Assembly: GCA_963810915.1 (NCBI GenBank) | Contig: CAWEPH010000001.1 | Location: 248,001-312,000, forward strand | Length of the DNA: 64,000 nucleotides | Reading direction: 5' to 3' | From: JAOUEA01 sp963810915 | GTDB lineage: Bacteria; Actinomycetota; UBA4738; HRBIN12 | Shown: piece after piece, positions 8,244 to 18,316 of the stretch | Layout: the number at the start of each line of letters is the position of its first letter | Position numbering within the stretch: position 1 is the first letter of the stretch | The notes under the pieces: model-generated | What the model was told of the DNA's origin: nothing | The model's input: the letters and a program-made list of their open reading frames with translations, nothing else | Databases searched by the model: none | Position numbers and translations under genes: made by a program

Positions 8244-8645
8244 ATGGATGAAGGAACTGGCTCACAACGGCACCCGGTCCGCGTATTGGTCCGCGATGAG
8301 GAAGTCCATGACGTCATTGCCCACTCGTGGATGCACATCTCCTCCGAGGCCTCCGATGACGCCCAGGGCCACGGCTGGAAGTTCGAGCCCGGAGATCCCC
8401 AGGAAGGTGTCGCGGGTCAGGTCTACGTGATGAGCGTGCATCACGAGGGCGACGAGGCCCTGATGAACCGAGGTAGCTTCCTTCGTCGGATCGACCCTGA
8501 CGACTCCGAGGGCGAGGAAGTCGGGGGGGCTCTTCTACATCCCGCCGGTCCCGACGATCTCGACGCTCAGGGGTTCAGGGCGGGCGTCCTCAAGCCCGAC
8601 CTTAGCGGAAGTTGGACCCTCGAACTCGACGACAACCAGGGGTAG
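8244..8645 (+). CDS. Hypothetical protein, acidic, no recognised family
   Basis: A 133-residue protein I do not recognise. It has its own promoter-like sequence and the ribosome binding site AAAGGA about 8 bases before the ATG, which supports it being real. The protein is hydrophilic and acidic (e.g. DPDDSEGEE near 95), with no signal peptide, membrane segment or Cys motif. Several His residues occur in the first half (DVIAHSWMHI, SVHHEGDEA). It sits alone among remnants of a mobile element, so it may be cargo. Function unknown. Confidence 0.6.
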   Translation: MDEGTGSQRHPVRVLVRDEEVHDVIAHSWMHISSEASDDAQGHGWKFEPGDPQEGVAGQVYVMSVHHEGDEALMNRGSFLRRIDPDDSEGEEVGGALLHPAGPDDLDAQGFRAGVLKPDLSGSWTLELDDNQG

Positions 8646-8677
8646 AAACGGCAGGGTCCAGGAGGTGGAAACGCTGC

Positions 8678-8695
8678 CTGGGCCTGATCGCCCAG
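8678..8695 (+). terminator. Small hairpin downstream of the unknown gene
   Basis: CTGGGC (8678-8683) pairs with GCCCAG (8690-8695) over a 6-base loop, 32 bases after the stop at 8645. There is no T-run, so this is at best a weak terminator. Confidence 0.3.
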
Positions 8696-8728
8696 TCGCG
8701 GTCGGAAACCGCTCGCACAGGGTGACCG

Positions 8729-8967
8729 GTGGCGATGTTCGCGACGATGCTCAGGCGCGATCGGGAGCGCAACGGCCTGCGGATCGCCCGCGCGTCATGG
8801 CTGGTCGGCGTGACGGTCCGCGAGAACCGCGAGATCGAGGCAGGAACGAAGACCCCGGACTGGGACACCTACGAGCGGGTCTGCGAACGGTCGGCTGGCC
8901 GCAGTCGTTCGCGACAAGGGTGTGCCCCCGGGGTTCGACATCAAGGCCGGTCCCAGCCCGCGTATAG
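8729..8967 (+). pseudogene. XRE-type helix-turn-helix protein with a frameshift
   Basis: From a GTG at 8729 (or ATG at 8735) the frame reads MFATMLRRDRERNGL, then REIEAGTKTPDWDTYERVCE. This pattern matches small actinobacterial helix-turn-helix proteins, where the last motif is usually followed by an FGWPQSF-like segment. Here VGWPQSFATR appears, but in another frame, so one base is missing near 8890-8900. Repairing it gives about 79 residues ending at 8967. It could be a decayed gene or a sequencing error. The rest of this patch looks decayed, so I list it as a pseudogene. Confidence 0.6.
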
Positions 8968-9397
8968 GCCTCACGGGAGGACGACCCCGGGCTCCCCGGG
9001 GGACACCTCCAAGGGTGCGCCTCACGGTATGTCGCCCGCATGCGTCATTCGGCGTAGAAGGAAACCACCTCAGACATCGCCGGCGGGCTTCCGCCACCGG
9101 TACCGATCCCACTAGTTGACCTCGTCCATCCACGCCTCGACGTCGGCGCGGCTCCAGGCTCGGCCCTCGCGGGCTAACATCCGCTTCCGTGAACGACGAG
9201 TGAGGCGCGGGCATCCCAGGTGCGACAGCTAGGCGAGCCCGCCCTACGTGCCCTCTCACGCTCCCGAATCGGTCAAGCGAGGAACGCAGCGGCCGGACCC
9301 GTTCCGGAGGCCGTTACCAGATGGTTGCAGATCGCGGAGCTGAGCGGATCTACGAGGCCGCATAACCGCAGGTCAGGAGGGGTGGGCGGCAGGAACG
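8968..9397. other. Gene-poor stretch between accessory remnants and marP
   Basis: Apart from the excisionase-like fragment at 9112-9228 I see no supported gene. No tRNA gene or direct-repeat attachment site is recognisable, although such a site would be expected for an integrated element. Confidence 0.5.
9112..9228 (-). pseudogene. Excisionase/MerR-like DNA-binding fragment
   Basis: The frame between the in-frame TAG at 9231-9229 and the stop at 9114-9112 reads about 38 residues ending with GRAWSRADVEAWMDEVN. The W-x-R-x-D-V-E-A-W pattern is typical of the C-terminus of excisionase-family winged helix-turn-helix proteins. Only an ATG at 9180 could start it, giving 22 residues, so the N-terminal helix-turn-helix is missing. 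It is likely another remnant of the element that left the integrase tail. Confidence 0.4.
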
Positions 9398-10573
9398 TCA
9401 CGGGGTGCACGACCCGGTGCTCACCGGGATCTGCGCCCCCGTGGCGCCCTGCAGGAACGGCCGGACCTCCGAGGACGCGATCGCGTACCCCACGTGATCG
9501 TCGACCGCGGAGCTCGCGAACACGACGCCCGCCACGAGGCCGCCGGGCGTGACGAACGGACCGCCGCTGTTGCCGTGGCGGATCTCCGCCTGGATCTCGT
9601 AGAGGCGCCGCGTCACCTCGCCCCGGCCGTAGATGTCGCGGCCGACGGGGGACAGGACCTGGCGCACGGCCGCAGCGCCTCCCTCCAGCGGGCCGGCGCC
9701 CGGATACCCGAGCACCGCGCCGCCGTCGCCGCGCGCGAGCTCGCCGCCGAGGAGCCGCAGCGGGGGGGCATCGAGGTCCGGCACGCGCAGCAGGGCGAGG
9801 TCCTCCTTCGGGTCGAACGCCACCACCTGAGCCTCGTGATCCGTGGTGCGTTCGTGGACCCACTGACGGGTGCTGCCCGCCACGACGTGCGCGTTGGTGA
9901 GCACGTAGCCCGGACGCACGACGAACCCGCTGCCCTGGTTGAGGTAGCCCGCCGAGCATCCGTCGCCGAGCACCTCGAACGTGCTGTCTTCGGCGGCCCG
10001 GAACGCGGCGCGGGCCTGGGCGTCCCCGGGTGGCGGGACCGGGTCCGCAGGCGTGGGGGGGATCCCGACGAAGACGTCGGGGAAGCCGAGCAGGGCCATC
10101 ACGCGCTGGGCCTCGCCCAGCAGGGACGGGGGCTGTGGGAGGACCGAGTCGAGACCGCGCACGATCCGCGACCCGCTGATGCCGCGCGCGAGGTCCGGGA
10201 ACGGGCCGTTGGCGAGGTTCAGCGCCAGGAACCAGGTGACCAGCAGGAGCGCACAGACCGAGACCACGGAGCCGGCCGCTGCGTCGGCTCGACGGAGTCT
10301 GGAGCCGTGCGTCCGTTCCCGCAGCCTGCTCCCCACCAGCCAGCCCGCGAGGTTGCCCGCGGCACCGCCCACGATCACGGCGGCGAGCACGATCGCGACC
10401 TGCGCCATCGGGTCGTGGCCGAGCGCCGCCAGTCGCGGCGCCACGAACGCGCCGAGCACGACGCCCGCGGCCAGGCCGCCGAGCCCGATCACCTGCAGCA
10501 CGGCGCCTCGGCGATAGCCCCCGATCACCGAGAGCACCACCAGCACGATGAGCACGACGTCCAGCCAGGTCAC
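9398..10573 (-). CDS. marP: MarP-like membrane serine protease
   Basis: Periplasmic trypsin-fold protease anchored by a CvpA-like membrane domain; in mycobacteria MarP is needed for acid resistance. Four hydrophobic segments fall in residues 1-125, then a linker, then the protease domain from about 200. The catalytic triad is visible: H229 in TNAHVV, D258 in KEDLAL and S336 in GNSGGP. Cys near 206 (DGCSAG) and near 389 (TGSCTP) correspond to the disulfide pair of mycobacterial MarP. Length 391 matches the family. It starts at GTG 10573 and is divergent from the SDR gene with only 44 bases between. Confidence 0.92.
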   Translation of the reverse strand: MTWLDVVLIVLVVLSVIGGYRRGAVLQVIGLGGLAAGVVLGAFVAPRLAALGHDPMAQVAIVLAAVIVGGAAGNLAGWLVGSRLRERTHGSRLRRADAAAGSVVSVCALLLVTWFLALNLANGPFPDLARGISGSRIVRGLDSVLPQPPSLLGEAQRVMALLGFPDVFVGIPPTPADPVPPPGDAQARAAFRAAEDSTFEVLGDGCSAGYLNQGSGFVVRPGYVLTNAHVVAGSTRQWVHERTTDHEAQVVAFDPKEDLALLRVPDLDAPPLRLLGGELARGDGGAVLGYPGAGPLEGGAAAVRQVLSPVGRDIYGRGEVTRRLYEIQAEIRHGNSGGPFVTPGGLVAGVVFASSAVDDHVGYAIASSEVRPFLQGATGAQIPVSTGSCTP

Positions 10574-10617
10574 TGCGGGGGTATGGTCCCACGCACCGAC
10601 GGCCGTGAGGGGGAGGC

Positions 10618-11407
10618 ATGGGCGAACTGGACGGGCGGGCCGCGCTGATCACGGGCGGCACGACGGGGCTGGGGCGCGCGGTGGCGGAGGCGTTCCTGCG
10701 CGAAGGCGCGCGCGTGGTGATCACGGGGCGCGACGAGTCCCTCGGGCATGGGGGCCGAGGCCGCGCTCCGCGAGGCCGGTGACGCCCGGTTCCTGCGTGC
10801 CGACGCCGGCGATCCCGTCGAGATCGATGCCTCGGTGCAGGAGGCGGTCACGCTGCTCGGGGGCCTCGACGTCCTCGTGAACAACGCGGGCGTCGGCGTG
10901 GTGGCCGGAGCCCTCGACACGCCGCTGGCCGACTTCGACCGGGTGATGGCGGTGAACGTGCGGGGATACCTCCGCTACGCCCAGGCGTGCTTCCCGCATC
11001 TCGAGGAACGGGGCGGGAACATGGTGCACATCGGGTCGGACGCGGGCGTCCTGGGGGAGGTCGAGATCGGCGTGTATTCCGTGTCCAAGGCCGCCGTGCA
11101 CATGCTCTCGAACGTCCTCGCGATCGAGTGCGGGCGCCGGGGCGTGCGCTCCAACGTCGTGGCTCCCGGCGACATCGAGCCGGGCATGCGTCACATGGGC
11201 CCTCCGGGGGATCACGAACGCGCGGAGGACGATCCGGACGCGTGGCCGATCCCGCCCGTCGGCCGCGTGGGCAGGGCGCACGATGTGGCGGAGGCCGTCG
11301 TGTACCTCGCCTCGGATCGGGCCGCGTTCGTGAACGGCGTGACCCTCCTCGTGGACGGGGGGATGCGGGCCGGCAACCGCACGGCGACCTTCCGTTCCCA
11401 GCCGTAG
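10618..11407 (+). CDS. Short-chain dehydrogenase/reductase, frameshifted in this sequence
   Basis: Classical SDR oxidoreductase, NAD(P)-dependent, substrate unknown. The N-terminal part from ATG 10618 has ALITGGTTGLGRAV. The main part in the next frame has NNAGVG, the catalytic YSVSKAA and the C-terminal YLASDRAAFVNG signature. A single extra base near 10747 separates the frames; removing it gives 262 residues, a normal SDR length. A GGGAGG site precedes the ATG and TATGGT at 10582-10587 could be its -10. The shift belongs to the cluster described in the findings and is probably a sequence error. Confidence 0.85.
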
Positions 11408-11431
11408 TCGGCCGACGGACGTCGCCCCGGA

Positions 11432-11437
11432 TACACT
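11432..11437 (+). promoter_or_regulatory. -10 element TACACT, leaderless start of the phosphoesterase gene
   Basis: TACACT lies 9 bases before the GTG at 11447, so the transcript would start at or next to the start codon. No ribosome binding site is seen. Confidence 0.5.
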
Positions 11438-11446
11438 GGGACGAAC

Positions 11447-12235
11447 GTGGTCACGATCGCCCACATCTCCGACCCGCACGTCGGCTCCCCTTTCTTCGTG
11501 CCCAACCTGATGAACCGCGTCATCAAGGAACTCAACGAGATGGCCCCGGACGCGGTGGTGTGCACCGGCGATCTCACGACCGAGGGCTACCGTCAGGAGT
11601 ACAAGAACTGGGTGGCCTACGCGGAGCGGATCGCCGCCCCCATCCACACGGTGCCCGGCAACCACGACTCCCGCAACGTCGGCTACCTGCACTTCGAGGA
11701 TCTGATCGGGCCGCGGATGTGGACCGTCGACGTCGATGGCGTGCGCATCGTGGGGATCGATTCCAGCGAACCCGACCTCAACGAGGGAAAGGTCGGGCGG
11801 GTCCACTACGATTGGATCCGCCGCCAGTTCCTGGAGCCCGCCGAGCTCAAGGTCCTTGCGCTGCACCATCACCTGCTTCCGATCCCCGGCACCGGCCGCG
11901 AACGCAGCACGGTGATGGACGCGGGCGATCTGTTGGAGGTGCTGATCCACGCCGGGGTGCACGTGGTGCTCTCCGGGCACAAGCACGTCCCCTACGTCTG
12001 GCGCCTGGAGGACATGTACGTGGCCAACGCCGGAACGGTGTCCTCGCTCCGGGTGCGCGGCTACACCAAGCCCTGCTACAACGTGCTGGAATTCGACCGC
12101 GGAGAGGTGAAGATCCGCCGGAAGTTCCCGTTCGGGGACGACACGCTGATGGCCCACTTCTCGCTCACCGGCGAGCAGTTCCAGCGCGCGGGGGAGCTGC
12201 CGGTGCAGGAACGCACGGCGCCGGTCGGCGAGTAG
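11447..12235 (+). CDS. Calcineurin-like metallophosphoesterase (CpdA-type)
   Basis: Dinuclear-metal phosphoesterase of the class that includes 3',5'-cAMP phosphodiesterase CpdA. Metal ligands appear in order: ISDPHVG (D9, H11), TGDLT, GNHD, a HHHLLP segment and SGHKHVPY. Length 262 is typical, with no signal peptide or membrane segment, so it is cytosolic. The start codon is GTG without a ribosome binding site, consistent with a leaderless transcript. It lies 62 bases upstream of the cDPG operon. The natural substrate cannot be fixed from sequence. Confidence 0.85.
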   Translation: MVTIAHISDPHVGSPFFVPNLMNRVIKELNEMAPDAVVCTGDLTTEGYRQEYKNWVAYAERIAAPIHTVPGNHDSRNVGYLHFEDLIGPRMWTVDVDGVRIVGIDSSEPDLNEGKVGRVHYDWIRRQFLEPAELKVLALHHHLLPIPGTGRERSTVMDAGDLLEVLIHAGVHVVLSGHKHVPYVWRLEDMYVANAGTVSSLRVRGYTKPCYNVLEFDRGEVKIRRKFPFGDDTLMAHFSLTGEQFQRAGELPVQERTAPVGE

Positions 12236-12297
12236 CGCCGCCCGGGCGGCCGTGCCCATATCCACCCAGTCGATCCACGAGAGGGGTGCTTCGACGG

Positions 12298-13629
12298 ATG
12301 CGTACGCTCGTGCTCGTCGACGGCGAGCACTACCCGCCGGTGACCCGATGGGGCATCGAGACCGCCCGCGCCCGCGGGCACGACGTCGTGGGCGGCGTAC
12401 TGGTGGGTGGGATCGAGAAGATCGACCCGGGGCGACTGCCCGACCTCGGCATCCCGCTGCGCGCTTCGGGCACCGACCGGATGGCGTCGTTGCGCGACGC
12501 CATCGACGCGTTCGCGCCGGAGGCCGTGCTCGACCTCTCCGACGAGCCCGTCATGGGCTACCGGGAGCGGATGGAACTGATCGCCGTGGCGCTCGTGCGC
12601 GGTCTCCCGTATCTCGGGGCCGACTTCCGCGTCGATCCGCCTATCAGCGGACCGCCCATCGCCCGCGCCGACGATCGCGGTGATCGGCACCGGCAAGCGC
12701 ACCGGGAAGACGGCGATCAGCGGCGCGCTCGCCCGGCTCGCCGCGCGCGCGGGGCCTCGCGCCGATCGTCGTCGCGATGGGCCGGGGCGGCCCGCCCGAG
12801 CCCCAGGTAGCCGAGGCGGGCAGCGTCGACCTCGATCGGCTGGTGGAGCTGGTGCGCTCCGGGCAGCATGCCGCGAGCGACTACCTAGAGGACGCGATCA
12901 CGACCGGCGTGACGACGATCGGGGCCCGTCGTGCGGCTGGGGGCCTCGCGGGCGCCCCCTACGCGACGAACGTGCGCGAGGCCGCGGAGTTGGCGGCGGC
13001 GCGAGAGCCCGGGCTCGTGATCCTCGAGGGCAGCGGATCGGCCGTTCCGCCGGTGCCCTGGGACGCGGGGATCCTCGTGGTGCCGGCCGGGGCCCCGGCC
13101 GAGTACGTCGGCGGATACCTCGGTCCCTTTCGGCTGTTGCTCTCTGACCTCGCCGTTGTTACCATGGCTGTCGGCTCAACTACAGAGCCAGAGAACCTCT
13201 CCGCACTCCGTCCCCACCTCCGGCGCTACCTCGGTGATGACCGGTACGTCGTGACCGACTTCATCCCGGTACCGCTGGCGGACGTTCGGGACGAGCGAGC
13301 GTTCTTCATCACGACGGCACCGAGCGCGGTGGCGGCGAGCCAAGCCGAGCACCTCCGCACGGAACACGGGTGCCGGATCGTGGGGTGGAGCGCTCGCCTG
13401 GCCGATCGGGCGGGGCTCGCAGAGGATCTCGACGCGGCCGAGGACTACGACGTCCTCCTCACCGAGCTGAAGGCCGCCGCCGTCGACATCGGCGTCGAGC
13501 GGGCGAGGGCGCGGGGGGCGGAGGTCGTGTTCGTGGACAACCGCGCCGTGGTGGTGGAGGGATCAGACGGACCTCGACACCGCGTTGGGGGTCGTCATCG
13601 ATCGCTCGTTGGAACGAGGCAGACGGTGA
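12298..13629 (+). CDS. cpgS: Cyclic 2,3-diphosphoglycerate synthetase, with three frameshifts in this sequence
   Basis: Predicted to cyclise 2,3-diphosphoglycerate to cyclic 2,3-DPG using ATP. The N-terminus LVLVDGEHYPPVTRW and the later P-loop IGTGKRTGKTAISG are the hallmarks of the archaeal enzyme family. Three apparent +1 shifts occur near 12667, 12755 and 13560. Removing three bases restores one 442-residue protein ending at TGA 13627-13629, about the family length. The family-like sequence continues across all three breaks, so the gene is probably intact in the organism. Its stop overlaps the GTG of the 2-phosphoglycerate kinase gene. GAGAGGGG upstream of ATG 12298 is the likely ribosome binding site. 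The assignment rests on recalled family motifs and the kinase neighbour. Confidence 0.8.
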
Positions 13630-14594
13630 GTCAGAGGGAATCCAAAGAACCGGCGATCGTCATCACCGACCGCGAGCCGGGCCTGCCCTTCTCGAAAGGG
13701 CTGATGGCGTCGCAGGTCATGGTGACGGGCCTGTCGCCCTACCGCGCCTACCAGGTGGCGGAGGCGGTCGAGGATCGACTGCGGGCCCAGGACCGCGCCA
13801 CGCTCACCAGCGGCGAGCTCTCCGACGTTGCCCTCGAGGTCATCACCGAGCTGCACGGCGACCGCTACGCCAAGAACTATCTCCGCTGGCGCGAGGTCGA
13901 GAACCTCGACGTGCCGCTCGTGATCCTGATCGGCGGCGCCACGGGGGTCGGCAAGTCCACGATCGCGACCCAGCTCGCCGCACGCCTCGGCATCGTGCGG
14001 GTGGTGGCCACCGATGCCATCCGCGAGGTCATGCGCTCGATGCTCTCGCCCGAGCTGATGCCCACGCTGCACACGTCGTCCTTCCAGGCGGACACCGCCC
14101 TGCGCGAGCCGCCGACCAAGTCCGCCGACGCCCTGATCCTGGGGTTCCGCGAACAGACCGCGGCGGTCTCGGTGGGCATCAACGCGCTGATCGAGCGGGC
14201 CGCCACGGAGGGGACCTCGATCATCATCGAGGGGGCCCACGTCGTGCCGGGGTTCTTCGACATCGCGTCCTACGGCGACCGGATCGTGGCGGTCTCGTTC
14301 CTGATCGGCGTCGAGGACGAGGAGCGTCACCTCACGCACTTCGCCGCGCGCGAGGACGCGGTGGCCGCCCGCCCCGCCCGCCGCTACGCGGACGGCTTCG
14401 AGAAGATCCGCAAGCTCCAGCGTTGGGTGAAGAGCCAGGCGCTCTCGCACGGGGTGCCGATGATCCCGAACTACAGCTTCGACCAGTCGCTCGCCGCGGT
14501 GATCGACCTGGTCATGGAGCGCGCGACCACGCGCGCCGACGAACTGCGTGCCGCCGCGGCGGCGGCCACCCGCACCGAAGGGAAGTCCGCATGA
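13626..14594 (+). CDS. pgk2: 2-phosphoglycerate kinase
   Basis: Phosphorylates 2-phosphoglycerate to 2,3-diphosphoglycerate, the substrate of the preceding gene product. Residues 11-92 are an ATP-cone-like N-terminal domain (IVITDREPGLPFSKGLM at the start). The kinase domain begins with the P-loop GGATGVGKST at 103-112, followed by ATDAIREVMR and IIIEGAHVVPGF, both typical of 2-PGK. The GTG at 13626 overlaps the upstream stop, and the stop overlaps the next ATG (ATGA), so three genes are tightly coupled. Length is 322 residues with no frameshift. Homologues are known chiefly from methanogenic archaea and scattered bacteria. Confidence 0.85.
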   Translation: MSQRESKEPAIVITDREPGLPFSKGLMASQVMVTGLSPYRAYQVAEAVEDRLRAQDRATLTSGELSDVALEVITELHGDRYAKNYLRWREVENLDVPLVILIGGATGVGKSTIATQLAARLGIVRVVATDAIREVMRSMLSPELMPTLHTSSFQADTALREPPTKSADALILGFREQTAAVSVGINALIERAATEGTSIIIEGAHVVPGFFDIASYGDRIVAVSFLIGVEDEERHLTHFAAREDAVAARPARRYADGFEKIRKLQRWVKSQALSHGVPMIPNYSFDQSLAAVIDLVMERATTRADELRAAAAAATRTEGKSA

Positions 14595-15253
14595 GATTGT
14601 TCCTGGACACCGCGAACATCGAGGAGATCCGCGAGATCAACCGCTGGGGCGTGCTCTCCGGCGTGACGACGAACCCGTCGTTGATCGCGAAGGAGGGCGA
14701 GGACCCCGACGCCGTCTGGCAGGAGATCCTCGACACCGTCGCCGGCGACATCTCGCTGGAGACCACCAACACCGAGGCCGACCCGATGTACGAGGAGGGA
14801 CTCAAGCTCGCCGCCAAAGCGCCGAACGCAGTGGTGAAGGTCCCCATGACCGCCAACGGCCTCACCGCCGGGAAGCGGCTCACGGACGAGGGCATCAGGA
14901 TCAACGTCACCCTCGTGTTCTCGCCGGCGCAGGCCATCCTCGCCGCCGAGATCGGCGCGTACATCGTGTCGCCGTTCCTCGGTAGGCTGGACGACGTCGC
15001 CGGCGACGGCATGGGGATGCTCCGGGCCATCTGCGACGTCTACGAGGTTCAGGGCTACGAGACCAACGTGCTCGCCGCCTCGCTCCGACACCCCATGCAC
15101 GTGGTGGAGTCGGCGCTGGCGGGGGCGGACATCGCCACCATGCCGTACGACGTCTTCGCGAAGCTCGTGAAGCATCCACTGACCGACCTCGGCCTCGAGA
15201 AGTTCCTGGCCGACTGGAACACGCTCCAGAACGAACTGAAGGGAGAGGCATAG
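14591..15253 (+). CDS. Transaldolase / fructose-6-phosphate aldolase-like protein
   Basis: Small class I aldolase (220 residues) of the TalC/Fsa subfamily. D6 in MRLFLDTAN, the GVTTNPSLIAKEG motif and the Schiff-base lysine K83 in VVKVPMT are all in place. It transfers or cleaves dihydroxyacetone units of sugar phosphates; whether it acts as transaldolase or aldolase cannot be told. Its ATG overlaps the 2-PGK stop, making it the third gene of the cDPG operon. It lies 4 bases from rho, so rho may be co-transcribed. Confidence 0.9.
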   Translation: MRLFLDTANIEEIREINRWGVLSGVTTNPSLIAKEGEDPDAVWQEILDTVAGDISLETTNTEADPMYEEGLKLAAKAPNAVVKVPMTANGLTAGKRLTDEGIRINVTLVFSPAQAILAAEIGAYIVSPFLGRLDDVAGDGMGMLRAICDVYEVQGYETNVLAASLRHPMHVVESALAGADIATMPYDVFAKLVKHPLTDLGLEKFLADWNTLQNELKGEA

Positions 15254-15257
15254 CCTC

Positions 15258-17002
<1,745 letters not shown>

Positions 17003-17008
17003 GCGTGC

Positions 17009-17029
17009 CGCTCCGGGAATACCGGAGCG
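17009..17029 (+). terminator. 8-bp hairpin after rho
   Basis: CGCTCCGG (17009-17016) pairs perfectly with CCGGAGCG (17022-17029) over the loop GAATA, 7 bases after the rho stop. There is no T-run, as often in high-GC actinobacteria. It separates rho from rpmE. Confidence 0.55.
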
Positions 17030-17086
17030 TTGGAACGAGCGGAAGGTACCCTTGACGCGCCTCACCCCGAAGGAGAACCCCACACC

Positions 17087-17314
17087 ATGAAGCCAGGCAT
17101 CCACCCCGACTATCAGATGGCCTCCGTGCACTGTTCCTGCGGGAACACGTTCCAGACGCGCTCGACGGTGAGCGAGATCCGGGCGGACATCTGCTCCAAC
17201 TGCCACCCCTTCTACACGGGCAAGCAGAAGCTCGTCGACACCGGCGGCCGCGTCGAGCGGTTCCAGCGTCGCTACGAGAAGACCAAGCAGGCGCAGCAGG
17301 CCGCCAAGTCCTGA
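17087..17314 (+). CDS. rpmE: Ribosomal protein bL31, zinc-binding type
   Basis: Large-subunit ribosomal protein at the central protuberance. The four zinc ligands of the C+ form are present: C16, C18, C36 and C39 in HCSCGN and CSNCHPFYTG. The 75-residue length and the start MKPGIHPDY are diagnostic. A clear AAGGAG lies about 11 bases before the ATG. As a zinc-containing paralogue type it can act as a zinc store in other bacteria. Confidence 0.97.
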   Translation: MKPGIHPDYQMASVHCSCGNTFQTRSTVSEIRADICSNCHPFYTGKQKLVDTGGRVERFQRRYEKTKQAQQAAKS

Positions 17315-17319
17315 GCCCC

Positions 17320-18231
17320 GTGTCCGACGAGGCCGTCGCCGCCCCGGGCGAACCACCTCTACGGCGGCCAGGCCGTCATGGAGGGCGTGATGATGCGCGG
17401 CATCGCCCATTGGGCGGTCGCCGTGCGGCGCCCGCAGGGCGACATCCACGTCGAGTCCCACGACATCGACTCGGTGGTCGGCCGGCACCCGATCCTCGGG
17501 AAGCCGTTCCTGCGCGGCGTGATCGTGCTCGGCCAATCCCTGGCGATCGGCGTGCGCGCGATGGTCGTCGCGGCCAACCAGTCGCTCGAGGAGGAGGACC
17601 GCCTCACCTCGCGACAGGTGGGCATCTCCCTGGCCGTGGCGATGGTGCTCTTCGTCGGCGATCTTCATCCTCGGGCCCACGACCCTGTTCGCGTGGGCGG
17701 GCAGCCGCTTCGGCGACGGGTTGGGGGTGCTCGTCGCCGAGGGGGTGTTCCGGGTGGCGCTCTTCGTCGGCTACCTCTGGCTCATCGGGCGCTTCAAGGA
17801 CGTCCAGCGCGTCTTCCGTACCACGGGGCCGAGCACAAGACGATCGCGGCCTACGAGCACGCCGAGCCGCTCGATCCCGCCCACGTCGACCGCTTCCCCA
17901 AGGAGCACGTGCGCTGCGGGACGAACTTCCTCATCATCGTGATGATCGTGACGATCTTCGTGTTCACGCTCTTCGGCACGCCGGGCATCCTTTGGCGGCT
18001 CGCTCTCGCGCGTGATCGCGATCCCCATCATCGCCGGGATCGCGTACGAGGCGCTGCGCCTCGGCGCGCGCTTCCCCGACGCGGCCCTGATGCGCGCCCT
18101 GATGCGACCCGGGCATCTGGCTCCAGAAGATCACGACGAGGGAGCCGGACGCCCAGCAGATCGAGGTGGCGATCGCCTCCTTCGACGAGGTCCTGCGCCG
18201 CGAGGCGGACCCCGCGGGGAGCCCCGGCTAG
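17320..18231 (+). CDS. DUF1385 (YqhQ-like) membrane protein, with five frameshifts in this sequence
   Basis: Conserved membrane protein of unknown function. All family hallmarks are readable but in different frames: YGGQAVMEGVMMRG at the start, a membrane pair around AIFILGPTTLFAWAG, YHGAEHKTIAAYEH in the middle, RCGTNFLIIV, and GIWLQKITTREPD at the C-terminus. Apparent +1 shifts occur near 17350, 17657, 18002 and 18111, and a -1 near 17817. Correcting all five gives 302 residues from GTG 17320 to TAG 18229-18231, the expected family length. The density of shifts in one conserved gene points to sequence error. It follows rpmE by 5 bases, the usual association in actinobacteria and firmicutes. 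Confidence 0.88.
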
Positions 18232-18316
18232 GCGGGAAAGCGTTCGAAGGGGTCATTGATTCGACAGCCCGACCCGCGGAAGATAGCGGCCATCGAACGC
18301 AACGGGAGGCTTCCCC

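Noticed and set aside
9364..9376. 13-base match CTGACCTGCGGTT between 9376-9364 (minus) and 29789-29801 (plus) as a possible attachment or regulatory site
   Set aside because: Matches of this length are expected by chance many times in 64 kb of GC-rich DNA, and nothing else links the two places.
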